From assembly GCA_006218025.1 (NCBI GenBank), contig VBWA01000020.1, positions 1 through 53,158 on the forward strand: a DNA stretch of 53,158 bases, in the 5' to 3' direction. This document shows positions 29,457 to 38,101 of this stretch, piece by piece (positions within the stretch are counted from its first letter, which is position 1; every line of letters starts with the position of its first letter). The stretch comes from Rhodocyclaceae bacterium (GTDB lineage Bacteria > Pseudomonadota > Gammaproteobacteria > Burkholderiales > Rhodocyclaceae). Below the pieces are notes generated by a model. It was not told the origin of the DNA. It did not search any database and saw only the letters and a program-made list of their open reading frames with translations. A program made the position numbers and the translations under genes.

Positions 29457-30521
29457 ATGCCCCTGGTTTCCATGCGCCAACTGCTCGACCACGCTGCCGA
29501 AAACGGCTACGGCCTGCCGGCCTTCAACGTCAATAACCTGGAGCAGATCCAGGCCATTATGGAAGCGGCCGCGGAAACCAACAGTCCGGTCATCATGCAG
29601 GGCTCGGCCGGCGCCCGCAAATATGCCGGCGAGCCCTACCTGCGCCACCTGATCGAGGCGGCGATCGAGACCCATCCGGATATCCCGATCGTGATGCACC
29701 AGGATCACGGCGCCAGCCCGGCGATTTGCATCCAGTCGATGCGCTCGGGCTTTTCCAGCGTGATGATGGACGGCTCGCTGCAGGAAGATGCCAAGACGCC
29801 GGCCAGCTTCGAGTACAACGCCCGCGTCAGTCGTCACGTGGTCGACATTGCCCACGCCATCGGCGTTTCGGTGGAAGGCGAACTGGGTTGCCTGGGCTCG
29901 CTGGAGACCGGCATGGGCGAGAAGGAAGACGGCCACGGTGCCGAAGGCGCGCTGTCGCACGACCAACTGCTGACCGACCCGAATGAAGCTGCGGAATTCG
30001 TCAAGGCCACCGGCGTCGATGCACTGGCGATCGCCATCGGCACTTCGCACGGCGCCTACAAATTCACCCGGCCGCCCACCGGCGCGGTGCTGCGCATCGA
30101 CCGCATCAAGGAAATCCACGCCCGCATTCCGAATACCCACCTGGTGATGCACGGCTCCTCGTCGGTGCCGCAGGAGTGGCTTAAGATCATCAATCAGTAC
30201 GGCGGCACCATGGGCGAAACCTATGGCGTGCCGGTCGAGGAAATCGTCGAAGGCATCAAGCACGGCGTGCGCAAGATCAACATCGACACCGACCTGCGCA
30301 TGGCCTCCACCGGCGCGATCCGCAAGTACCTGGCCGAGAACACCAAGGATTTCGATCCGCGCAAATACTTTGCGGCAGCCCGCAAGGCGATGAAGGAAAT
30401 CTGCGTCGCGCGCTATACCGCCTTCGGCTGTGCCGGCCAGGCGAGCAAGATCAAGCCGATTTCGCTGGAAAAGATGGCCGAGCGCTACAAGAAGGGCGAG
30501 CTGAACGCGATCGTCAAATGA
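29457..30521 (+). CDS. fba: Fructose-bisphosphate aldolase, class II
   Basis: Zinc-dependent aldolase making fructose-1,6-bisphosphate (and sedoheptulose bisphosphate) in the Calvin cycle; also called cbbA. 354 residues. Zinc ligands are in [10 protein letters not shown] and in the later [12 protein letters not shown]; catalytic GTSHGAYKF and [11 protein letters not shown] loops are visible. RBS TTAGGAGA. It is the last Calvin-cycle gene before a terminator. Confidence 0.97.
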   Translation: MPLVSMRQLLDHAAENGYGLPAFNVNNLEQIQAIMEAAAETNSPVIMQGSAGARKYAGEPYLRHLIEAAIETHPDIPIVMHQDHGASPAICIQSMRSGFSSVMMDGSLQEDAKTPASFEYNARVSRHVVDIAHAIGVSVEGELGCLGSLETGMGEKEDGHGAEGALSHDQLLTDPNEAAEFVKATGVDALAIAIGTSHGAYKFTRPPTGAVLRIDRIKEIHARIPNTHLVMHGSSSVPQEWLKIINQYGGTMGETYGVPVEEIVEGIKHGVRKINIDTDLRMASTGAIRKYLAENTKDFDPRKYFAAARKAMKEICVARYTAFGCAGQASKIKPISLEKMAERYKKGELNAIVK

Positions 30522-30544
30522 TCGGGCTTTTAAGGTAAATTAAC

Positions 30545-30571
30545 GGGCCGCCCCATTCGGGCGGCCTTTCC
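30545..30571 (+). terminator. Terminator after fba
   Basis: GGCCGCCC-CATTC-GGGCGGCC followed by TTTCCTTT. Closes the Calvin-cycle block. Confidence 0.88.
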
Positions 30572-30579
30572 TTTCCAGC

Positions 30580-31026
30580 ATGGACATCAAGTCCCACACT
30601 TTCGATCGACTGCGCAAATTCTTCAGCAGCGGCCTCGACATTGTCGAGTATGCCGGCTTGCTGGTGATCGCCTTCGCCACCACCATCGCCATGTACCAGG
30701 AGGCGATGGTGATGGTGGAGTCGCACCGGGTGACCCTGGCGGATCTGCTGCTGATGTTCCTCTACCTCGAAGTGCTGGCGATGATCGGCCAGTATTTCAA
30801 GTCAGGTCAGCTGCCGGTGCGCTTTCCGCTGTATATCGGCATGGTGGCCCTGGCGCGCTACCTGATTCTCGATATCAAGGAAATGACCGAGTGGCGCATG
30901 CTGGCGGTCACCGCGGCGATCTTCCTGCTGACCATTGCGGTGCTGGCGATCCGCTACGGTCATGTGCGCTACCCCTATCGCGAGGATGCCGACGAAAAGC
31001 TCGGCAAGCCCTACGTTCGCGAATAA
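30580..31026 (+). CDS. PsiE-like inner-membrane protein
   Basis: 148 residues with four hydrophobic segments (about 22-42, 50-75, 82-104, 108-128). The sequence resembles phosphate-starvation-inducible protein PsiE ([32 protein letters not shown]). Function of the family is not established. It begins 10 bases after the terminator stem with no clear RBS, and purC follows 22 bases on. Confidence 0.8.
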   Translation: MDIKSHTFDRLRKFFSSGLDIVEYAGLLVIAFATTIAMYQEAMVMVESHRVTLADLLLMFLYLEVLAMIGQYFKSGQLPVRFPLYIGMVALARYLILDIKEMTEWRMLAVTAAIFLLTIAVLAIRYGHVRYPYREDADEKLGKPYVRE

Positions 31027-31048
31027 ACCTTCCGTTCAGAGCATCTAC

Positions 31049-31954
31049 ATGGCAATTTCTTCCACTCCCTTGTTCGAATCCACCATCAAGAGCCTGCCGC
31101 TGCTTGGCCGCGGCAAGGTGCGCGATATCTATGCCGTGGGCGAGGACAAGCTGCTGATCGTCACCACGGATCGCCTGTCGGCCTTCGACGTGATCCTGCC
31201 CGACCCGATTCCGGGCAAGGGGGCGGTGCTGACGGCCATGGCCAATTTCTGGTTCGGCAAGCTGGCGCACGTGGTACCCAACCAGTTGACCGGCATCGAC
31301 CCCGAGACCGTGGTGTCGGGGGCAGAAGAACAGGCCCAGGTGCGCGGCCGCGCACTGGTGGTCAAGCGCCTGAAACCCCTGCCGATCGAGGCGGTCGCGC
31401 GCGGTTACCTGATCGGTTCGGGCTGGAAGGACTATCAGGCGACCGGTGCCGTCTGCGGCATCGCGCTGCCGCCCGGCCTGCAGATGGCCCAGCAGCTGCC
31501 GACGCCGATTTTCACCCCGGCGACCAAGGCCGAGGCGGGCGATCATGACGAAAACATCGACTACGCGGCGGTCGAGAAACTGCTCGGTGCCGACCTGGCG
31601 AAGGCGGTCAAGGAAACCACCTTGCGCCTGTATCGCGAGGCCGCCGCCTTTGCCCGCGTGGTCGGCATCATCATCGCCGACACCAAGTTCGAGTTCGGCC
31701 AGGACGCCGAAGGCCGGCTGTACCTGATCGACGAAGTGCTGACGCCCGACTCCTCGCGTTTCTGGCCGGCCGACCGCTACAAGGTGGGCATCAGCCCGCC
31801 CAGCTTCGACAAGCAGTTCGTCCGCGACTACCTGGAAACCCTGGACTGGAACAAGCAGGCGCCGGGGCCGAAGTTGCCGCAGGACATCATCGACAAGACA
31901 GCGGCCAACTATCTCGAGGCGCTGACTCGCCTCGCGGGCCCGCACACAATCTGA
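31049..31954 (+). CDS. purC: SAICAR synthetase
   Basis: Joins aspartate to CAIR in purine synthesis. 301 residues; the longer fungal/betaproteobacterial type and not the 237-residue E. coli type. Motifs: [26 protein letters not shown] near residue 20, [17 protein letters not shown], and the C-terminal [20 protein letters not shown] start at 31049 gives [11 protein letters not shown]; upstream in-frame codons overlap the previous gene and are not used. Confidence 0.96.
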   Translation: MAISSTPLFESTIKSLPLLGRGKVRDIYAVGEDKLLIVTTDRLSAFDVILPDPIPGKGAVLTAMANFWFGKLAHVVPNQLTGIDPETVVSGAEEQAQVRGRALVVKRLKPLPIEAVARGYLIGSGWKDYQATGAVCGIALPPGLQMAQQLPTPIFTPATKAEAGDHDENIDYAAVEKLLGADLAKAVKETTLRLYREAAAFARVVGIIIADTKFEFGQDAEGRLYLIDEVLTPDSSRFWPADRYKVGISPPSFDKQFVRDYLETLDWNKQAPGPKLPQDIIDKTAANYLEALTRLAGPHTI

Positions 31955-31976
31955 TGTGGCCGACGATTCCGGTCCG

Positions 31977-32747
31977 ATGAGCGATTCCGTCGCCGTCCCG
32001 CCAGCGCCGACTCTTCCGAAGGTGCGCAAGGTCGGTTTTGACGCGCCGTTGAGGTGGCTCAGGCTGGGCTGGGCCGACCTCCGGCGGCAGCCCTCGGCGA
32101 GCCTGTTCTATGGCGTCGCCATCGCCGTGGGGGGTGCCGTCATACTGGGCCTCACCGGGAACCTGCCCTATCTGTTCGCCGCTGCCATCACCGGTTTTCT
32201 GCTGGTGGCACCGATGCTTGCGGCGGGACTCTATGAGCTCTCGCGCCGCTACCTCGCCGCAGAGCCTGCGACGGTCTACGATTCCATGCTGGCATGGAAG
32301 CGCAATACCTCCGCGCTGGTCGGTTTCGGACTGATGTCGATACTGGCCGGTACCGCGTGGCAACTGGTCTCCGTGGTGATCGTCGCCTTGTTCTACAAGG
32401 GCAGTGCGATGGTGCCGATGGACATGATGGTCGAGGTGGTACTCAACCCGCAGCATTACCTGATGTTCTTCGTCTACCTGAGCGCGGGCGCTGTGCTGGC
32501 GGCGCTGGTGTTCGCCCTCAGCGTGGTTTCGATGCCGATGCTGGTCGACCGCCAATGCGACCTGCTTTGTGCGCTGGTGACCAGCATCAATGCCGTCGCC
32601 GAGAATCCGCTGCCGCTGGCTCTATGGGCCCTCATCATCATGCTGCTCTGCGGTCTCGGTTTCGCCACCGCGCTGGTGGGGATGATACTTGTCCTGCCCT
32701 GGCTCGGACACGCCAGTTTTCACGCCTATAAAGATCTGGTCGAATAG
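31977..32747 (+). CDS. DUF2189 family integral membrane protein
   Basis: About 256 residues. A soluble N-terminus (VRKVGFDAPLRWLRLGWADLRRQPSASLFYG) is followed by several hydrophobic spans, including GFLLVAPMLAAGLYELSRRY, a signature of DUF2189 membrane proteins. Function is unknown. Start is uncertain: ATG at 31977, or GTG at 31956 right after the purC stop. The first codons contain an inverted copy of the dispersed motif (31989-32011), read backwards as SVAVPPAPT, so the N-terminus is partly repeat-derived. Confidence 0.75.
   Translation: MSDSVAVPPAPTLPKVRKVGFDAPLRWLRLGWADLRRQPSASLFYGVAIAVGGAVILGLTGNLPYLFAAAITGFLLVAPMLAAGLYELSRRYLAAEPATVYDSMLAWKRNTSALVGFGLMSILAGTAWQLVSVVIVALFYKGSAMVPMDMMVEVVLNPQHYLMFFVYLSAGAVLAALVFALSVVSMPMLVDRQCDLLCALVTSINAVAENPLPLALWALIIMLLCGLGFATALVGMILVLPWLGHASFHAYKDLVE
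31989..32011 (-). repeat. Dispersed GTCGGCGCTGGCG motif, antisense copy in DUF2189 gene
   Basis: Minus strand reads GTCGGCGCTGGCGGGACGGC then GAC, identical to the cbbO copy but in opposite orientation to its host gene. Confidence 0.7.
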
Positions 32748-32792
32748 ACGGCGAGGCATTGAAGCCTCCTCCTTCGCCCCAATTTGCAATAG

Positions 32793-34838
32793 ATGAACCC
32801 ATTACTCGATTTCAGCGGGCTGCCCCGCTTTGACGCTGTTCAACCCGAACACGTCACCCCCGCCATCCGTCAGCTGCTCGACGAAAACCGCGCCCTGATC
32901 GATCACCTGATCGCGCCGGAAACCGCCGCGACGTGGGGTGCCTTCGTGCAGCCGATGCTCGATGCGGGCGAACGCCTGTCGCGGGCGTGGGGCATTGTCG
33001 GCCATCTGCATTCGGTCAATGACGTGCCGCCCTGGCGCGAGGCCTACAACGCCATGCTGCCCGAGGTTTCCAGCTTCTACGCCGATCTCGGGCAAAACCT
33101 TGCGCTGTTCGCCAAGTTCAAGTTGCTCGCTGCTGGCGCGGAGTTCCCTACCCTGTCGCCGGCCCGGCGCCGCATCATCGAAAACGACCTGCGCGATTTC
33201 CGGCTGTCGGGCGCGGAACTTCCGGAAGATCGAAAGCCGCGCTTCAAGGAGATCCAGGAAGAGCTGTCGGCGCTCGGTGCAAAGTTTTCCGAGAACGTGC
33301 TCGACGCGACCAATGCCCATGCCGAATGGATCGAGGATGAAGCCGGGCTTGCAGGCCTGCCCGAGGATGCGAAGGCAGCCGCCAGAGCCGCAGCGGAAAA
33401 AGATAACAAGCCCGGATGGAAATTCACTCTGCATGCGCCGTCCTATATTCCCGTGCTGCAATTCTGCGACAATCGCGAGCTGCGCGCGCGCATGTACCGC
33501 GCCTACGCCACGCGTGCTTCCGAGTTCGGCCCCGAGGGATGGGACAACGGCCCGCTGATCGACCGCCTGCTCGCCTTGCGCGACGAAGAGGCGAAGATGC
33601 TCGGCTACGGCAACTACGCCGAAGTTTCGCTGGCCACCAAGATGGCCGACACGCCGGCCCAGGTGGCGGCCTTCCAGCGCGACATGGCCGCCAAGGCGCG
33701 CCCCTTCGCCGAGCGCGACGTCACCGAACTGCGCGAGTTCGCCCGGCAGGAACTCGGCATGGACACGCTCGAAAGCTGGGATCTCGCCTGGGCTTCGGAA
33801 AAGCTCAAGCAGCAGCGCTACAGCTTCTCCGATGACGAAGTGAAGCAGTACTTTCCCGAGCCCAAGGTATTGGCCGGACTGTTCCGCGTCATCGAATCCC
33901 TGTTCGCCGTGAAGCTGGCTCCCGATGCGGCGCCGGCCTGGCATCCCGCCGTGCGCTTCTTCCGCATCGAGCGGGAGGGCAAACTCATCGGCCAGTTCTA
34001 CCTCGATCTCTATGCGCGCGAAACCAAGCGCGGCGGGGCATGGATGGACGAAGCGATCACCCGCCGCCGCATCGCGAGCGGCGTGCAGACGCCGGTGGCC
34101 TACCTCAACTGCAACTTCCCGGCCCCGGTGGGCGACAAGTCAGCCACCTTCAGTCACGACGATGTCATCACCCTGTTCCACGAATGCGGCCACGGCCTGC
34201 ACCATCTTCTGACGCAGGTGGACGAGCTGCCGGTGTCTGGCATTCACGGCGTCGAATGGGATGCGGTGGAACTGCCGAGCCAGTTCATGGAAAACTTCTG
34301 CTGGGAATGGGACGTGCTCACCGGCATGACGGCGCACGCCGAAACCGGGGCGCCGCTGCCGCGCGCGCTCTACGACAAGATGATCGCCGCGAAGAATTTC
34401 CAGAGCGGCTTGCAGACCCTGCGCCAGGTCGAATTCGGCCTGTTCGATCTGCTGCTGCACGCCGACTTCGTACCCGGTGGCCGCCGCAGCTTCATGGACT
34501 TGCTGGCCGAGGTGCGCCGCGAAGTGGCGGTGCTGGTGCCGCCCGAGTGGAACCGCTTTCCGCACAGTTTTTCGCACATCTTCGGTGGCGGCTATGCGGC
34601 GGGCTACTACAGCTACAAATGGGCCGAGGTGCTTTCGGCCGACGCCTACGAAGCCTTCGAGGAGGCGGCGAAGGTCAGCGGCAGCACGCTCGATGCGGCG
34701 ACCGGCGAGCGCTACTGGCGAGAGATTCTGTCGGTCGGCGGTTCGCGTCCGGCGCTCGACTCCTTCAAGGCATTCCGCGGCCGCGAGCCGCGGCCCGATG
34801 CCTTGCTGCGGCACAACGGGATGGCTGTACAGGCGTAA
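32793..34838 (+). CDS. prlC: Oligopeptidase A (M3 zinc metallopeptidase)
   Basis: Cytosolic thimet-type peptidase that degrades short peptides, including cleaved signal peptides. 681 residues, the family norm. Zinc site HECGHGLHH near residue 464 followed by the Glu ligand in GVEWDAVELPSQFMENF; the C-terminal FSHIFGGGYAAGYYSYKWAEVLSADA is diagnostic. ATG at 32793. The C-terminal end is normal; a composite repeat begins 15 bases after the stop. Confidence 0.97.
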   Translation: MNPLLDFSGLPRFDAVQPEHVTPAIRQLLDENRALIDHLIAPETAATWGAFVQPMLDAGERLSRAWGIVGHLHSVNDVPPWREAYNAMLPEVSSFYADLGQNLALFAKFKLLAAGAEFPTLSPARRRIIENDLRDFRLSGAELPEDRKPRFKEIQEELSALGAKFSENVLDATNAHAEWIEDEAGLAGLPEDAKAAARAAAEKDNKPGWKFTLHAPSYIPVLQFCDNRELRARMYRAYATRASEFGPEGWDNGPLIDRLLALRDEEAKMLGYGNYAEVSLATKMADTPAQVAAFQRDMAAKARPFAERDVTELREFARQELGMDTLESWDLAWASEKLKQQRYSFSDDEVKQYFPEPKVLAGLFRVIESLFAVKLAPDAAPAWHPAVRFFRIEREGKLIGQFYLDLYARETKRGGAWMDEAITRRRIASGVQTPVAYLNCNFPAPVGDKSATFSHDDVITLFHECGHGLHHLLTQVDELPVSGIHGVEWDAVELPSQFMENFCWEWDVLTGMTAHAETGAPLPRALYDKMIAAKNFQSGLQTLRQVEFGLFDLLLHADFVPGGRRSFMDLLAEVRREVAVLVPPEWNRFPHSFSHIFGGGYAAGYYSYKWAEVLSADAYEAFEEAAKVSGSTLDAATGERYWREILSVGGSRPALDSFKAFRGREPRPDALLRHNGMAVQA

Positions 34839-34852
34839 ATCGCCTGCCTGAA

Positions 34853-34944
34853 TCGCCGTTACCTGCCCGCGTCCCACCAGGGGATACCGTCCCTTCGGGA
34901 CATAAAGCGGAATCCCGGGTACGCAGAGCGAACCAGCGCCGTCC
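34853..34944 (-). repeat. Composite dispersed repeat downstream of prlC
   Basis: On the minus strand: GGACGGCGCTGG, GCTCTGCGTACCCGGGATTC, then a GTCCCGAAGGGAC hairpin, GACGGTATCCC, and finally GGGCAGGTAACGGCGA. Outer ends match the elements inside rsmA and the ubiH-like gene. A further GGGATACCGTC copy lies at 34949. This fills most of the 155-base gap 34839-34993. Confidence 0.75.
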
Positions 34945-34993
34945 GCAAGGGATACCGTCTCCGGCTTTGCCGTAGACATAACTTTCGCCGCGT

Positions 34994-35182
34994 TCAGTAG
35001 CCCTTTTCGCGCAGCTTCTGCTTCGGCTGCTCGACGCTGAAATCGATGCCGGTGAAGTACTTCTGCAGCGGGCAGGGGGTGTCCGGGTGGCAGCCATGCT
35101 CGCGGGCGCATTCGCGCTGGGTCTCGTCCAGCAGCACCATCTCGCCGCAGACAGGGCAGGGTGCGACAGGTGAATCGAACAT
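34994..35182 (-). CDS. Small Cys-rich, probably zinc-binding protein
   Basis: 62 residues with CPVCGEMVLLDETQRECAREHGCH, i.e. a CxxC pair and two further Cys plus another Cys in PCPLQKYFTGIDF. This looks like a small zinc ribbon. Function is not recognised. The ATG is preceded by GGAGG (on the minus strand, GGAAATGGAGGTGCATC), which supports a real gene. It is divergent from xthA. Confidence 0.7.
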   Translation of the reverse strand: MFDSPVAPCPVCGEMVLLDETQRECAREHGCHPDTPCPLQKYFTGIDFSVEQPKQKLREKGY

Positions 35183-35261
35183 GATGCACCTCCATTTCCT
35201 CGGGCTGGCTTGGCCCTGCTTTTGATTATAGACGGCGGCCCTGCTCGGGTATCATCGGCGC

Positions 35262-36050
35262 ATGAAGATCGCAACGTGGAACGTGAATTCGCTCAAAGTG
35301 CGCCTGCCGCATGTGCTCGACTGGCTGGCGGCGACTCAGGCCGATGTCCTCTGCCTGCAGGAAACCAAGATGGAGGACAAGGTCTTCCCCTACGCCGAAC
35401 TGGAAGCGGCCGGCTATCACTCCGCGCACAACGGGCAGAAGACCTACAACGGCGTCGCCATCCTGGCGCGCGGCACGCTGCACGACATCCGCTGCGACAT
35501 GCCCGGCTTCGCCGACGCGCAGAAGCGCGTGCTCGCCGCCACGGTGAATGGCCTGCGCGTGGTCTGCGCCTACATGCCGAATGGTCAGGCGGTCGGCTCC
35601 GACAAGTACGACTACAAGCTGCGCTGGCTGGCGGCGCTGGCCGGCTTGCTGCGCGAGGAGCTGCAGCGCTTCCCGCAACTGGCCCTGCTCGGCGATTACA
35701 ACATCGCGCCGGAAGATCGCGACGTGCATGATCCGGTTTTGTGGAAGGATCAGGTGCTGTGCAGCGAGCCGGAGCGTGCGGCGTTCAAGGCTTTTCTCGA
35801 CCTCGGTCTGGCCGACGCGTTCCGCCTCTTCGAACAGCCGGAGAAGATCTACTCCTGGTGGGATTACCGGCAGATGGGCTTTCGCCTCAACCGCGGCTTG
35901 CGCATCGACCATATCCTGCTGTCAAAGCCGCTGGCGGCGGCATGCCGCGCCTGCATCATCGACAAGGCGCCGCGCAAGCTGGAGCGGCCTTCCGACCATG
36001 CGCCGGTAGTTGCCACACTGGTGGCGACGCTGGAGCCCGGGCCGGCGTGA
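35262..36050 (+). CDS. xthA: Exodeoxyribonuclease III
   Basis: AP endonuclease and 3'-exonuclease for base-excision repair. 262 residues. Motifs: IATWNVNSLKVRLPHVLDWL, LCLQETKMED (metal Glu), GDYNIAPEDRDVHDP (catalytic Asp and Asn), WWDYRQMGFRLNRGLRIDHIL and SDHAPVVA (catalytic His). ATG at 35262. It ends at the GTGA that is an alternative start of the next gene. Confidence 0.96.
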   Translation: MKIATWNVNSLKVRLPHVLDWLAATQADVLCLQETKMEDKVFPYAELEAAGYHSAHNGQKTYNGVAILARGTLHDIRCDMPGFADAQKRVLAATVNGLRVVCAYMPNGQAVGSDKYDYKLRWLAALAGLLREELQRFPQLALLGDYNIAPEDRDVHDPVLWKDQVLCSEPERAAFKAFLDLGLADAFRLFEQPEKIYSWWDYRQMGFRLNRGLRIDHILLSKPLAAACRACIIDKAPRKLERPSDHAPVVATLVATLEPGPA

Positions 36051-36058
36051 AAACGAAG

Positions 36059-36110
36059 TTTCAGTGGAGGCTAACGTCGGCTTCATCGACGTTAAGCGAA
36101 GCGGCTGAAA
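36059..36110. repeat. Nested inverted repeat upstream of the Crp/Fnr gene
   Basis: TTTCAG (36059) pairs with CTGAAA (36105), and inside it TAACGTCG (36072) pairs perfectly with CGACGTTA (36087). It lies just before the preferred start codon of the regulator and could be a leader hairpin or an operator. Confidence 0.6.
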
Positions 36111-36127
36111 CCAAGGCCGAGGCGCTG

Positions 36128-36763
36128 ATGGGGCTCTACCCGGTCATGGCAAAGCTGCCGGCCGGCCTCCTGCGGCGAGTCTGCGACACGATGCAGACCC
36201 TCTCCATTCCATCCGGAACGGCGGTATTCGACGAGCGCCAGCCGTGCCGGGGCTTTCCCTTCGTGCTCGACGGCGCGATCCGTGTCGTCAAGGTCAGCGC
36301 CGGCGGGCGCGAACTGCCGCTGTATCGGGTGCGAGCAGGCGAGAGTTGCATCATCACCTCGAGCTGCCTGCTCGGTCACGCCGACTACAACGCGCGCGGC
36401 GTGAGCGAGGGTCCGACCAAGCTGGCCCTGCTGCCGCGCCAATTGTTCGATGAGATGCTGGGCGAGCCGGCCTTTCGCGACTTCGTCTTCTCGCTGTTTT
36501 CCGAGCGCGTGGCCGAATTGATGCAGCTGGTGGAGGAGGTCGCCTTTCGCAAGCTCGACCAGCGGCTGGCCGCCCTGCTCTTGGGCAAGGGTCGCGTGGT
36601 ATACGCCACCCACCAGCAACTTGCGGATGAACTCGGCAGCGTGCGTGAAATGGTCAGCCGGCTGCTGAAGGGCTTTGCCGAGCAGGGGCTGGTGCGGCTC
36701 GGCCGCGAGCAGGTGGAGGTGCTCGACGCCGCGGGCTTGCGCCGGGTCGCCTCTGTGACCTAG
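36128..36763 (+). CDS. Crp/Fnr-family transcription regulator
   Basis: 211 residues from the ATG at 36128 (a GTG at 36047, overlapping the xthA stop, would add 27). A cyclic-nucleotide-binding-like beta-barrel comes first (IPSGTAVFDERQPCRGFPFVLDGAIRVVKVSAGGRELPLYRVRAGESCIITSSCLLG) and a winged HTH last (THQQLADELGSVREMVSRLLKGFAEQGLV). The Fnr N-terminal Cys cluster is absent; Cys occurs only at the barrel (CRGFP, SCIITSSCL). It resembles the small regulators that neighbour DUF2892 proteins, as here. The signal sensed is unknown. Confidence 0.85.
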   Translation: MGLYPVMAKLPAGLLRRVCDTMQTLSIPSGTAVFDERQPCRGFPFVLDGAIRVVKVSAGGRELPLYRVRAGESCIITSSCLLGHADYNARGVSEGPTKLALLPRQLFDEMLGEPAFRDFVFSLFSERVAELMQLVEEVAFRKLDQRLAALLLGKGRVVYATHQQLADELGSVREMVSRLLKGFAEQGLVRLGREQVEVLDAAGLRRVASVT

Positions 36764-36831
36764 GTTACAGTCAGGAGCCGCCAGGGATGGTGTAATGCCC
36801 CCACTGTTGCATAACCCATCAAGGAGACACC

Positions 36832-37032
36832 ATGAAACTTAACGTTGGCGGCATCGACCGCGTGATTCGCATTGCTGTTGGTCTGGGACTGGTTGGCTGG
36901 GCGGCCATGGGTGGTCCGGTGTGGGCGTGGATCGGCGTCGTGCCTTTGGCTACCGGCGCCATCGGCTGGTGCCCTCCCTACGCGATCTTCGGCTTCAACA
37001 CCTGTGCGGTGAAGAAGCAGCAGCAAGGCTGA
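36832..37032 (+). CDS. DUF2892 (YgaP-like) small membrane protein
   Basis: 66 residues: MKLNVGGIDRVIRIAVGLGL, a membrane hairpin, then GAIGWCPPYAIFGFNTC, the classic DUF2892 pattern with two Cys near the membrane face. In other proteins this domain is fused to rhodanese. RBS AAGGAG. It follows the Crp/Fnr gene by 68 bases and is probably its target. Confidence 0.88.
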   Translation: MKLNVGGIDRVIRIAVGLGLVGWAAMGGPVWAWIGVVPLATGAIGWCPPYAIFGFNTCAVKKQQQG

Positions 37033-37043
37033 ATTGTTGTTGT

Positions 37044-37088
37044 GCCAGGCGCGTGCCGGCCGAAGCGGAGCGCCTGGCGATTTTGTCT
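37044..37088. terminator. Terminator between the DUF2892 and LpxR-like genes
   Basis: Perfect arms GCCAGGCGC and GCGCCTGGC with an inner GCCGGC palindrome in the loop, followed by GATTTTGTCT. Lies between converging genes. Confidence 0.75.
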
Positions 37089-37096
37089 GTCCCCGC

Positions 37097-38101
37097 CTAG
37101 AACTCGATTCCGAGATTGATGGAATCGAAAGTCTGCGGGCCGCCACTGTTGGCGACAGTGAAGAATTCCTCGCTGCGCCGCACCCGCGTCGCCGATATGC
37201 GTACGGGATTGATGCGCAGGCTGACGCCGAGCGTGACATCGTAAACATGCGGTCGGTGCCGGACGCGCGGGCTGTCGCGGAAGACCGTGCCGTCGAGGAA
37301 GATGTTGTGGGCGATCAGCCGGTGATCGAGGCCGGCAAAAACATACCATTCCACTCCGTGCGCGCGCCCCGACTCGATGTCGCGGCGCATGTTCTGCAGC
37401 ATGGATCCGCCCGGTTCGATGGTGTCCGGGCCGAAGCCGGTCATGTGCTGACCCAGGCGCAGGGATGCCCCGGCGCGGGCCAGCGTCATTACGGTGCCGA
37501 TCGACCCGCCGCCATGGGGAATCACTTCCAGATCGACTCCGTGCCGGCTGCCCAGCGCATGCTTGCTCTTGGCCAGCCAGGAGACCAGAAAGGCCGGCTC
37601 GTTGGGGATCTGGTTGTGCCAGCCCATGGGCTTCGTCGCTCCGATCAGATCGTGCCAGCCGGCGTGGATTTCCTTGCCCAGCGCTGACGGGCCGACCAGA
37701 CCGAGATCGATTTCGACCGTGTCGAGACGATTCTCCTTCGCTCGTTGCGCCACGCCGCCGAGATAGAGCCAGGCCGCCCACGGGCGGTCGAGCGCTTGCG
37801 GCTGGCTGACGCTGATCGATCGCGGCGTGTACAGGTTCTGCCCCACGAAGAGGCCGAGATGGATCGCGCTGCCGCCTCGCGGTGCCAGTTGCTTCAGCAG
37901 CTCGGTGGCTGGCAGCTGAAGCACTTCGAAGGGCACGCCGCCGCCGAACTTGATGCCATTGGTGTAGTAGCGGTCGGTGCGTGCCAACAGGTCGTTTTCG
38001 ATGAACAGCTGGAATTCGCTGCCTTGCGGCGGGCGCTGCTGGGCGCCGGCGTGCGGCGCCAGCGAGGCAATCAGGGCAAACAGGACAATGGCGCGAAACA
38101 T
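37097..38101 (-). CDS. LpxR-like outer-membrane lipid A deacylase (DUF2219)
   Basis: 334 residues with a signal peptide ([21 protein letters not shown]) and an outer-membrane barrel signature: alternating beta pattern and terminal Phe (NLGIEF). The N-terminal FIENDLLARTDRYYTNGIKFG is typical of LpxR, whose conserved Asn and Asp lie there; LpxR removes the 3'-acyloxyacyl group of lipid A. ATG overlaps the stop of the preceding flavoprotein (TGATG). Enzymatic activity is inferred from family only. Confidence 0.82.
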   Translation of the reverse strand: MFRAIVLFALIASLAPHAGAQQRPPQGSEFQLFIENDLLARTDRYYTNGIKFGGGVPFEVLQLPATELLKQLAPRGGSAIHLGLFVGQNLYTPRSISVSQPQALDRPWAAWLYLGGVAQRAKENRLDTVEIDLGLVGPSALGKEIHAGWHDLIGATKPMGWHNQIPNEPAFLVSWLAKSKHALGSRHGVDLEVIPHGGGSIGTVMTLARAGASLRLGQHMTGFGPDTIEPGGSMLQNMRRDIESGRAHGVEWYVFAGLDHRLIAHNIFLDGTVFRDSPRVRHRPHVYDVTLGVSLRINPVRISATRVRRSEEFFTVANSGGPQTFDSINLGIEF

